The notes beneath the pieces are model-generated. The model was not told the DNA's origin, did not search any database, and was given only the letters and a program-made list of their open reading frames with translations. A stretch of DNA of 64,000 bases from the NCBI RefSeq assembly GCF_000003815.2, contig NC_049985.1, positions 1,515,410-1,579,409 of the forward strand, in the 5' to 3' direction. Below are positions 1 to 10,290 of this stretch, piece by piece. The first letter of the stretch is position 1. Every line of letters starts with the position of its first letter. A program made the translations under genes and the position numbers. The stretch is from Branchiostoma floridae. Its lineage: Eukaryota > Chordata > Leptocardii > Amphioxiformes > Branchiostomatidae.

Positions 1-342
1 GAGATACATCACCAATAGGAGTGCGTTTTGCTAGGGTTTAAAACAAATACAATGTAGTGGATCATCGTAATTCTTAAGACTGCACGGCAGTAATATGTGA
101 ACTGTAAAATTTGTACTATCGTTCGCACGTTTTTGTATTCTGTTAAGGTGATTTGTTATTTTCACAGGTCACTAGTGAATAAAAAACATATAAAAAAGGA
201 AATACAAAACGACGAATTAGACGGAAAAAAACACTTCATATTACAAACTAAAACTAAACTGTAATGATGAAATATTTTAGGCCCAAAATAACACCGCCGG
301 TGTTAACATCACCTTCTAGTAACACTTTCTTGTTTTTTTCAG

Positions 343-3300
343 GCCAACCTGTTGAACCCCGGTCCCGTCGTCTTTCTAATGTTGAGAGGATGTGCAGCCG
401 AAGACACATGTTCCACTAACCAAGCAACAGCAGGTATGTTGTTCTTGAATAGATATTAGAAAATCAAACTGTGCAGCTGCGTAGTGTCTCCCAGTACTGA
501 ATCACACTCCTAGTAGAGGTTAGGCCTATGCTTGGTTTGGACGTCTTTTTGGTGTTTTTATGTGTTGTCTATTTTGTCAGGGAAACCTGACAAAATAGCT
601 CGATAAACATGCATAAAAAGTCGGCAAAAGACCCTCTTCTTTGAGAATTATACTACATTGTATTTTGTAGAGTAGCATAATTGTTGTATACATTGCCATC
701 TTGTATTACATAAAGTCAAATATTTCTTATTGATGCTCTTTTTAACGGATATTCAATGAAAGAAAGACCGCAATCTTTTGCAAAGAAAATTGAAAACTGT
801 TAGAAGTTTTAGGTTTTTAGTTTAAAGTGGATAAGCACACAAACATTTCCGGTACGTTTATGTAGGTTAGACATCCCGGTAAATAATATTTAAAGACTTT
901 TCAATCTCTACAACCTGATTAAAAACGGAGCTCGATATTTACTTCCGGCGTTTCGAGTGATCCTTAGAAGTTAGTAAATTTGACATGTTCAACCTTTTTT
1001 CAGTTATATGTACTTGTTTTGAATTATTCTGTCAGTTCATTCTAGTGACAGTGAAGAAGAGTTATGGATGTCATTCGAAACGTACTGAAGTAAATCTCCG
1101 GGTTTTTTTTCAATATCCAGTTCTAGCGATTGAATTGTCTATAAATATCGTTTGTGTACATTTCATTCCTACATACAGTTCCATTTTCGCGGTTGCTGTC
1201 CGTATGGCCCTTGTCAGAGTATTAGCGGTGACTCTTGCTGTGTTTGATACTTGCATGTGCAAACCAGGGTATCATTCACCATCGATCACCCTCGGAAAAT
1301 TCACACCCTAACGTTTATGCTTTATTCTACAGTCCAGTCGCAGTGCTGTAACGACACCCTGTGCAACAATGCCAGCTTCGTGCCGACCACGGTACCTCCC
1401 ACCACCACGGAGACCACTCTAGTGACAACCCCACCCCAACCTACCTTCCTGCCGACCGAACCAGGACCTACCGTAGACACTACGCTCGAACCGACAGGTA
1501 CAGATGACGTTGGTACTACATTCTTAGCCATGACAGAGCTGTTTACCATAGAAGCGACCGAACCTACTGACGCCACCGATATTGGTACAACACTTCTATC
1601 CATGACTGAATATGACACAACAATAGACCTACAAACCGATGTAGCCACCCCACAAGAAACCCTTATGATGACAGAGCTGTTTACCACAGAAGCGACCGAA
1701 CCTACAGACTCCACCGACATTGGCACAACACTCCTATCCATGACTGAATATGACACCACAATAGATGAACAAACCGATGGAACTACCCAATACGAAACCC
1801 TAGCGATGACCGAGTTCTCTACTATCATGATAGAATCAACCGAAACCACATCGAACACAGAAGAGTACACAGTCGAAGCGACCGAAACGACGCTCGTCAC
1901 AGAGGAACTGGACTTAATGACTACAGACACCGCAGAGCTAGGTCCCACTTTCTTAACCATAACTGAATATGACACCACCATAGAACAGCAAACCGACGGA
2001 GCAACGTCTCTCGAAACAGAAGTGATGACCGAACTATCTACCATGGAAACGTCCGACACTACGCTAGGCACAGAGGAAACAGAACTGACCACAGTTGACG
2101 GCACAGAAACGATGATTGTCACGGAGCTAGAGGGAACAGACCCGATGGCTACAGACACCACAGACCTCGGTACTACAATCTTAGCGATGACACAATTCGA
2201 TGCCACCACAGATGAACCAACCACCGAAACCATTCCAACCGAAACTATGGTGATGACAGGGACAGGAGCTACCACAGAGGCGACCGATATTGGTACCACA
2301 CTCTTATCCGTGACAGAAGAGGACACAACCATAGACCAACAAACTGATGTAACCACCCCATTCGAAACACTAGTGATGACTGAGCTCTCTACCATTGAAA
2401 CGACCGAAACCACGCTCTACACAGAAGACTCCGGATTCACGACAGAAGAAACCACGCTCTACACAGAAGACCCAATATTCACGACAGAAGAAGCCACGCC
2501 CAACACAGAAGACTCAGAATTCACGACAGAAGAAACCACGCTCTACACTGAAGACTCGACATTCACTACAGAAAAAACCACGCCCAACACTGAAGACTCC
2601 GGATTCACTACAGACGAAACCACGCTCTACACAGAAGACTCCGGATTCACGTCGGAAGAAACCACGCTCTATACAGAAGACCCAGCATTCACGACAGAGG
2701 AAACCACGTTAAACACGGAAGACTCAGGATTCACGACAGACGAAGCCACGCCCAACACTGAAGACCCAGCACTCGCAACAGAAGGAACAGGACTAACAAC
2801 AACAGGTATTACCGATATCAGTACGCCTGTCTTAAGCATGACACAGTATGACACCACCATTTCAGACGAACAAACAGAACTAGTCACCCTGGTAACAACC
2901 CCACCCCGATCTCCCCTGCCCGAAACCTCACCGACGACCGAATCAGCAACCAACCCAGAATCGTCAGAGATGACGACAGAAGAGTTTTCTGATCTGACGA
3001 CAACCCCGCCTGAAATAACTACAGATATCACTGATACAGCTGGTACTACACTCTTATCTATGACACAATATGACACCACCCCAAACCAGCAAAGTGAGGA
3101 CACCACCTCAGCGGAAGGACCGGAGTTGACAACGATAGAGTTCCGGTCCACGGAACTATCAAAGACGTCATCTTTAGGTATCCCTGGCTTTGGTGTCACT
3201 GTTTATTGTGTAGTAGTATATATAACACCACAAAGGCTAAGTATCCACCCTACCCTTCAGAGGTATAGTTGATAAACCCCACCACCACCATCTACCTCAG

Positions 3301-5216
3301 TAGTCACCCAACCCTCAACTTGTTTTGACCAGCAATCACCCTTACACCGATAACCATAATCCAACTCAAACTACCACCACATCCACTTTTGACACCAGCT
3401 TTTGTTTGACGTTGGCAGTGGCCTAAAGCTATCTGTTCAAACTTCTTTCCATACAGATATGACGACTACACTCGGGACAGGGGTCACCACAGAAGGACCG
3501 ACCCAGGCTACACTCGGGACAGGGGTCACCACAGAAGGACCGACCCAGGCTACACTCGGGACAGGGGTCACCACAGAAGGGCCGACCCAGGCTACAGAAG
3601 GGACAGGGGTCACCACAGAAGGACCGACCCAGGCTACACTCGGGACAGGGGTCACCACAGAAGGACCGACCCAGGCTACAGAAGGGACAGGGTTCACCAC
3701 AGAAGGACCGACCCAGGCGACAGGAGGGTCAGGGGTCACCACAGAAGGACAGACCCAGGCTACAGGAGGGTCAGGGGTCACCACAGAAGGACCGACCCAG
3801 GCTACAGGAGGGTCAGGGGTCACCACAGANNNNNNNNNNNNNNNNNNNNNNNNNNNNNNNNNNNNNNNNNNNNNNNNNNNNNNNNNNNNNNNNNNNNNNN
3901 NNNNNNNNNNNNNNNNNNNNNNNNNNNNNTACAGGAGGGTCAGGGGTCACCACAGAAGGACCGATCCAGGCTACAGGAGGGTCAGGGGTCACCACAGAAG
4001 GACAGACGCAGGCTACAGGAGGGTCAGGGGTCACCACAGAAGGACAGACCCAGGCGACAGGAGGGTCAGGGGTCACCACAGAAGGACAGACCCAGGCTAC
4101 AGGAGGGTCAGGGGTCACCACAGAAGGACCGACCCAGGCTACAGGAGGGTCAGGGGTCACCACAGAAGGACCGACCCAGGCTACAGGAGGGTCAGGGGTC
4201 ACCACAGAAGGACAGACCCAGGCGACAGGAGGGTCAGGGGTCACCACAGAAGGACAGACCCAGGCTACAGGAGGGTCAGGGGTCACCACAGAAGGACAGA
4301 CTCAGGCTACAGGAGGGTCAGGGGTCACCACAGAAGGACAGACCCAGGCTACAGGAGGGTCAGGGGTCACCACAGAAGGACAGACTCAGGCTACAGGAGG
4401 GTCAGGGGTCACGACAGAAGGGTTGGGGCAAGGTTCCGAGGGATCTGAACAAACGTCTTCGTCCACCGCAGAAGCTAGTACAGGTACCACAGACTGTTCC
4501 GTTGCTGATCAATGCGAGAATATTAGAGCAATTTGCATCTATACTTAGCGAAGTATACAGTAGACCCCAAAAATGCATCAGCACCAGAAACATTATCATT
4601 CCCTTTATCTCAGCATTGCAGCTAGCCGCGGCGACTTCTTCATGGCTTCTCTTGCTTGCATGCTCTGATACGACTGCAAGCTACAGAAGCCTTGCATATT
4701 ACAACAGTCGCCGCGGCTACATTGCATGCAGTCAAGCACACAACTGACGGTACCCTTTGCCCTAATAAACTATCAACCTAAAGTGAACTTCCCCTCCTAT
4801 TATTGTTAAACCACTCTTTGCCAAAACTACCATTGATGGCGTGCTTCTGCCCACTTTTGACAATGAAAATAACACACTTTTATTTTTCAAACTCTACAGC
4901 AACAACAGATCCGGCTGCCACTGCATCATCACAACCACCTGCAGTCAACGGTACAACAGCAGCGGTCGCTGTCAATACAACAGCCAGTATCAACCAGCCA
5001 GAAGCAGGTGCGAACATCGGCCTCATCGTCGGCTGTACCGTGCCCGCCGTGCTGGGTCTTGCCGGGCTTGTATCTCTCGTCTACTTCCTCCTGAAGCGCA
5101 AGAAGATGGGGAAGGGCAAGATCCATCCCGGCGACTCGTACGGCGTCGATATCCCAGAAGCCGCACCGGAGAGCTACAAAGCTTTTGACCCGTCCTTCCG
5201 CAATTTCAGCGAGTGA
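343..5216 (+). CDS. LU-domain membrane mucin, 5' partial, four exons visible
   Basis: Exons are inferred at 343-433, 1333-3177, 3457-4483 (containing an assembly gap) and 4900-5216, all with AG/GT borders and matching phase 1 junctions. The first exon and the start of the second give a Cys-rich end (RGCA...C, then CCNDTLCNN), which is the C-terminal signature of Ly6/uPAR domains. The rest of exon 2 is about 600 residues of Thr/Ser/Glu/Pro-rich sequence, so heavy O-glycosylation is expected. Exon 3 is a 14-residue tandem repeat. Exon 4 has a Thr-rich stalk with NGT/NTT glycosylation sites, a membrane helix ([20 protein letters not shown]...), a KRKK stop-transfer and a tail of about 40 residues ending FRNFSE. 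Signal peptide and LU start lie before the window. A surface or mucosal barrier protein is inferred; the ligand is unknown. The 3177 and 3457 borders are less certain than the others, because 3273-3400 also looks mucin-like. Confidence 0.75.
434..1332 (+). other. intron of the LU-mucin gene
   Basis: This AT-rich stretch lies between a CAG|GTATGT donor and a CTACAG acceptor. A short open frame at 985-1311 has no recognisable composition, and I see no gene or repeat in it. Confidence 0.65.
2395..2800 (+). repeat. 14-residue (42-bp) acidic Thr-rich repeat inside mucin exon 2
   Basis: About nine units follow the pattern ETTLYTED-x-x-FTTE with alternates EATPNTED. The period is 42 bp and the frame is kept throughout. 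Units vary at the LY/PN and SG/PI/PA positions, so this array is older and more diverged than the one in exon 3. Confidence 0.85.
3466..4425 (+). repeat. 42-bp minisatellite coding for the mucin repeat [14 protein letters not shown]
   Basis: Eight complete units are visible before the gap and eleven after it. The left part uses [14 protein letters not shown] and EGTG variants, the right part GGSGVTTEG(P/Q)TQAT. Units are nearly identical at the DNA level, which points to recent homogenisation and probable copy-number polymorphism. Long open frames on the opposite strand here are a by-product of the repeat. Confidence 0.95.
3830..3929. other. assembly gap (100 N) inside the minisatellite
   Basis: Exactly 100 N, so it is probably a placeholder of unknown true length. 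The reading frame before and after differs by one base if 100 is taken literally. Repeat periodicity predicts a true length of 15 + 42k bases, which would restore the frame. Confidence 0.97.
4614..4726. repeat. imperfect inverted repeat in the last mucin intron
   Basis: The arms contain AGCCGCGGCGACT (4624-4636) and AGTCGCCGCGGCT (4706-4718), with further pairing inside (GGCTTC/GAAGCC). It is a hairpin of about 110 bp, possibly a small MITE remnant. Confidence 0.6.
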
Positions 5217-6204
5217 AACTGCTTCTTGCTCGGTTGAGAAAAAAATGCATCATAGTTGATTGATCAAACTACCAGAAGTGAGCCTGAACATAAACTGCTA
5301 ACGATATGTATGAAATGGCAAAGACATAAAACTGTATAAATTATACATGTATTGTATTGTATTGTATTGTATAAATGGTGCTGGCACCCTTAGTGTATTC
5401 TACACTGTAGTTAGATTTGACTGAATTATCTTTTCAATCAATAAGTCAGTCAGTTTGTTGTTTTAGACTGAGCATTTCAATGTTTACAGCTGTATAAGAA
5501 TGTCGTTTTGGCGTATTGTGAGTAGCTATGCAAAGGATGAATGTGAACCTTATTCCATTTCTGACAAGTCCACTGAGATACTTTTGAATCAATGTACAGA
5601 TGGTATAAGCTGTGTAAATATGCACTTAATATCTATTTGTAACACATTCACATTCATTGAAATAAGTTTGATGATTAACACTTTTTTCTGTCCAACTACG
5701 ACACAGCACGATATAAGTTTTCTTCATGAAAGATTAGTATTATATTTGGGGGAGACTGCTGGCGTTTTCAATAAAAACGGGTGCATGTTATGCAGTATTC
5801 AATAAAGATTGTATGTTAGAATTTCACCACATGACGCCTTGTGACGATTAATGACACGTAGCAACCAAAAAAAAAAAAGCAAGCATCATCTTTAATTGAG
5901 AAAGTACTGACAGTTTCGACCTCCTAGGACGTCTCACAAAGTACAATACAAGTACCTACTCCTTTTCAGCTAAGTGAAAAAAAGTATGAAATGAAAGGAA
6001 CTTGCGACCATGCCATTAACACATCGTTAACTTTGTTGCATTAAATCACTCTTACAGGTCTGTGAGAAGTGAAAATGAATAACAATACGCTCGTACAAGT
6101 ACAATAACGAATAATTATGATAAATTTTGGTCGGATAGTGCGGGAACTATATCGAAAAGAAGAGTCATTTGGTATATCAAATTGTCCCTTACCACAGTAA
6201 ATCG
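5217..6204 (+). other. mucin 3' UTR and intergenic DNA
   Basis: The mucin stop is followed by AT-rich sequence with two AATAAA motifs (5770-5775 and 5801-5806). The second is the likelier polyadenylation signal. From about 5820 to the SDR A stop I see only unannotated AT-rich DNA with a short A-tract near 5869. Confidence 0.5.
5801..5806 (+). terminator. polyadenylation signal of the LU-mucin gene
   Basis: Canonical AATAAA about 585 bp after the stop codon; a second AATAAA lies 31 bp upstream. Confidence 0.5.
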
Positions 6205-9200
6205 TTAACTTTCCGGTACCAAATCAATCTTAGACGTAAGGTAGTCCGTCAGCTTTGGCATCAGGGCCCCGAATTTGGTGAAGGGCCACATGATGAAGGG
6301 ATAGTAGACCTCCCGGGCTCGTGTGGCGCCTCCTCGCACAATGGACATGGCGGTCTGGTCTACCGGCGTCACTATGTCCAGCAGCTCTGGGGTACTCTGG
6401 AACAAACATGAATGGATAGATGGATCGATGAATAAGCAAGTGAGTGGATGAATAAATGATCTGAGCAGAGCCTTTGAAGGGACAACATGGCCATCAACTA
6501 GTTTTCACAACACTCCTTTAGAGCATAGAAGTAGCCAAATGGGAGGTAACGTTATGGTTGGTCTCGGGGTTTACCGGTCATTCTAAGTCCATGGTTGCAA
6601 ATGGTTTATAGCTTAAAACTAAACCACCACTACGCAAAAGTTAGGTGTGACAGGTTGTTCAATGCAATATAAATAGCTGCTGCCGCGCCGCATGCCTGCG
6701 AAGCTGGTGTGTTACGCCGAAGAGCAGTTATATACCGGCTATACTGATACAGATACAGTAATCTGGAAAAAATATAGCGTGCTAACTCGTCAGGCAAATT
6801 GTTCACCTACTTTCATCTTACCTGTAAGTTTTGAACGACTTTCGGAGTCCCTATGTACCCCAGCACGGCGAGAGTGACGGACACGTCCTGCCCCGCCTTC
6901 ATCAGTTCCACACGGAGCGAGCTGAAGAACCCGTCCAGACCGAACTTGGCGGAGCTGTAGAAGCTCAGGTTGGGCCACGGTATTTTACCTACAGATAGAA
7001 CACATGGAATGAGTAGAACATTTAGAATAAATGGAGCACAAGGAATGAATAGAACATGTACCATAGAATGAATAGAACACATAGAATGAATAGAACACAA
7101 AGAATGAATAAAACACTTGGAATAAATAGATTTCATAGGATGCATAGAACGCATGGAATTAATAGAAACCATGTTCGTGGAATAGAAAGTATATAATGTT
7201 ATATAGAATAGAAAAATAAGTATCAGGAAAAACTTCTTTAAACACAGTGTTTCTCTGCTTGATTTTTTATTGACTGTCTATTTCGACATGCAAACACTAT
7301 ACTGACTGGTTCTGCTCCGCATCCCAGCTAGGTGTCGCTACCTTCATATCTATGTCAGATTTACTACGTATTTTCAAAAAGTTTGTTAACGCTATTCACT
7401 AGGCCTGACTAGGGTTAATAATGTTCACTCTCAGTAGAAATTAAGTTAATTTTTAGCAAAAGGCAGATGTGTACGTGCTCGTCAAATGTTTGCCACGTGC
7501 ATCTAAGGCAAGCGATAGATGAACAGAAACTAATTATATTTACCGAAACCAGAGTTCACCACCACGATATGTCCTTTACTCTCCTTCAGCAGAGGCAGGG
7601 CCAGGGAGGCCAGCCGGACGTAACTGACCAGGTTGATGTTCAAATAGTCTTCAAAGAAGTCCATATCCGGGTCCTGGTCCCAAGACTTGCCCTCGTGAAA
7701 TTTGTCTTCTAGAGATTTATAATTGGACCCAACGTGGTTCAGAACCAAGTAGTCCAGCCTCCCTGGAAAACATGTAGAACATTATTGTTGATGTTAATTC
7801 AATATTAGGTAGTATATCTTGCTTTTAGATACAAGTTTGAACATGTTTTGTTGCGACATAGCCCAATTTAGCAAAAATGTGTAGTAAAAAGGTCCAAGGA
7901 CCCTTACAATAATGTTAACTTTGAACATGGTAACAAAGTATGTATCCAACGTGTGAATTTTACCAGATTTATCACCCGATTTGTGATATTATGGTCTGGT
8001 AGATACAAGACAAATACACCCTAACACAATGCGCCAAACGTCCGAAACTTAATCTCCTTACCAAATTTCTCCTTAGCTGTTTGAATGGTTCTCTCACAGT
8101 CCTCCGCCTTCCCCATGTCCCCGGCCACGTAGTGCGCCTCCTGGGCTCCCAGAGACACAGCTTTCGCTACAACCTCAGGGGAAAAGATACATCGACTTAA
8201 GCTCACCAAGACAATTGTCCAAGGATTCGTACGTGTCTTCTACCAAATTTATTGTATTCCCATACTTTAATTGTCTTACATGTCGGTAACCACCAAACTT
8301 TTCAATCTCTAGCGCCAGTAATGATTCACCAGGCTACTGAATCTATAAAGATAGCTAAATCTCTGAAAAGATGGTCTCTCACTTCTTTTAGCCTGTTCTC
8401 CCTCCTGGCTGTGATGAGAATCTTTGCTCCCAGCCGGGCGTACTGGTACGCCATCTCTTCGCCGATGCCGGTACTGCAGCCCGTGATGACAACTGTTGCA
8501 CCGCGGACAGATTCTGTGGGACAATGCCAACCTTGTCATACGCCAAGCATTATTTCATATATACGGTAAACGCCGAAAAAGGAGCAACTACTCAAGCCCG
8601 AAATCAAGAAAGCTCGGAGTAGAGATTCCCTGCTATGTTTTTTTTAAAGACAAACTCGCGTGAGAATGTTTTGTTTCTTGTTGCTAGTTTCATGACTTTT
8701 AGGTACAAAGTTAAATCGATTAAACTTATTGGTGCCATTCGTATATGCACTGTAACTGTCAGAAGACGTAAAATCCAAATGAATACTTTTCAGTACAGTA
8801 TTTAGACAATCAAGGCTTGTACAAAAAACTGTCAATAGGAATGTGCGTAAACCATACTAGAGAAAGTAAACTTACACAACTAATATTTACACGTACCGAC
8901 GCCATCGTAGAGCCAGTAATACAGTATATCCTGACGACTACAGTACTAACTACCACCCAAAATATTAAGCAATATCTCACTTGTTCGAAATACTTCAATA
9001 CTTTGTCAAAGGCAGAAACACGAAGCATTGCTCGCAACACTATGGTCTTACATGAGGACACGCCCACATTACGTATACGAAGGTAAACAAAGGGTTACTC
9101 GGTCCGGGCAACTAAGACGGAACAAGAAGAGGTCTCTGTCATTTTTGCAAGGCACAATCACAATTTACGCAAGATTTGTTGTTGTACCCTTCTAAAGAGG

Positions 9201-9479
9201 CTATCACAGAATCAACCGTTGACAAGAATCTTTACGGCTATAATTTCCTACACTAAATAGAGGAGCGCTGTACGACACATCTACGACTGTCTCAAATATG
9301 CCCTTAATAAGGCTCTGTACTTAACCTGTCCACTGGTATATATGCTTGTGTAGGCCTCTAGCTATAGAGGGGAATCGCAAAACCGACTTACTGGGATCGA
9401 AGCCATCGTAGTTCCAGTAGATTCCGACGGCAACGGCACAGAGTAACACCAACAAACTGGCCCTCAGTAGAGCCGACAT
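6205..9479 (-). CDS. HSD11B1L: SDR gene A: 11-beta-hydroxysteroid dehydrogenase 1-like, six exons
   Basis: Exons read on the minus strand are 9479-9392, 8513-8383, 8173-8062, 7762-7544, 6988-6822 and 6396-6205. Together they give 302 aa with no stop and every junction GT/AG. Residues 1-20 form a hydrophobic signal anchor followed by IYWNYDGFDP, as in ER-anchored HSD11B1 proteins. The Rossmann motif TGCSTGIG is at 40-47. The catalytic tetrad is complete: N154 (INLVSY), S181, Y194 and K198 (YSSAK), with the same N-S and S-Y spacings as human HSD11B1. MAYQYARLGA, ALPLLK and FGLDGFFSS also match that subfamily. The expected role is NADP(H)-dependent interconversion of a keto and a hydroxy group on a steroid or similar lipid at the ER; the real substrate is unknown. 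Tandem neighbour of gene B. Confidence 0.85.
6990..7180. repeat. degenerate tandem repeat in SDR A intron 5
   Basis: Diverged units of roughly 16-20 bp built on TAGAACACATAGAATGAA, about nine copies. It lies immediately upstream of exon 5 on the coding strand. Confidence 0.7.
8890..8925 (-). pseudogene. possible relic of an SDR first exon in SDR A intron 1
   Basis: On the minus strand this reads YYWLYDGVG in one frame, close to the YWNYDGFDP end of SDR exon 1, with 18 of about 21 bases around GCCATCGTAG matching (plus-strand spelling). Upstream the frame is broken, so it could not supply a signal anchor. Confidence 0.35.
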
Positions 9480-10275
9480 CGTGTGTATGTGTGTGTGTGT
9501 GTTTATACGGAGAATGAAGCAGTTGGGGGCAAAGGTGACTGGGGGCAAGCACCTGCTACATTTTTATTGACTCTCGCTTGACCCGTAAAGCCGGCGGGCG
9601 GCGTCATTTTACGTCAGACCCTGATGGCATGATCCCGTGTTAAATTCACGGTCGTGTTGTTTTTGGTTTAATTGCCGGTGAATTTCCACTGCCAAAAATG
9701 CGTTGTAACATGTGGTGTTATGTCTGGATAAATCATTTACCTTCCACACACAATGGATCAATATCAAGAAATGGTCTTGAACAACATATATATTCTTACA
9801 TTCCATTCTTTCGTATACAACATTCACATTTAAACATAGTAGAAATACATAGTTTTATAACTCAGCCCCATAAAGAATCCGCACCTCAATGATTACCTAC
9901 ATGTCCGCTAACCGATATCAGCTTCCATTATATCAGGCTATTTAAATGACAAAAAAAAGAGAAACATTTTAACATTTTACTAAGTTACCCTCAGCTCCTT
10001 TGTGACTTATCTTACATGGCGGAGCACATTCTCGATAATCTTGAATGTGTTTTTTTCTGTTAGCTGCCAAGGTAAATCATTAACTTTCAGGTAACTGAAT
10101 CATTAATTAAATCATTAACTTCTAGGTAACAAAATCATTAACTTCCTTGTAACCAAATCATCGACTTACAGGTAACCAGATCATTGACTTACAAGTAACT
10201 TAATCGTTAACTTACAAGTAACTAAATTGTTAACTTACCAGTAACTAGATCTTTGACTTACAAGTAAATAAACCA
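9480..10275. other. intergenic DNA between SDR A and SDR B
   Basis: Holds the SDR A upstream region, with a short GTGTGT tract just before the start codon, then AT-rich DNA. From about 10060 it becomes the minisatellite that flanks the SDR B stop codon. I see no other gene. Confidence 0.6.
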
Positions 10276-10290
10276 TTAACTTTCCGGTAG
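10065..10290. repeat. 21-25 bp minisatellite running into the SDR B stop codon
   Basis: About nine diverged units of the form AAATCATTAACTTnCAGGTAAC. The unit closest to the gene is the terminal codons plus stop of SDR B itself (plus-strand TTAACTTTCCGGTA). The same repeat family follows SDR D at 35512-35800 and is present as a single unit after SDR A. Confidence 0.8.

Noticed and set aside
1322-2413. Long minus-strand open frame (363 codons) opposite the mucin
   Set aside because: It is rich in Val/Ser because it mirrors Thr/Glu repeats. It has no start context or domain and lies inside a well-supported plus-strand exon.
3273-3400. Extra mucin exon between exons 2 and 3
   Set aside because: Pro/Thr-like codons are visible, but no frame joins both neighbours with splice sites; probably an eroded exon or part of the intron.
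3437-4289. Minus-strand Pro/Val-rich repeat frames
   Set aside because: They are the complement of the 42-bp minisatellite and have no independent support.
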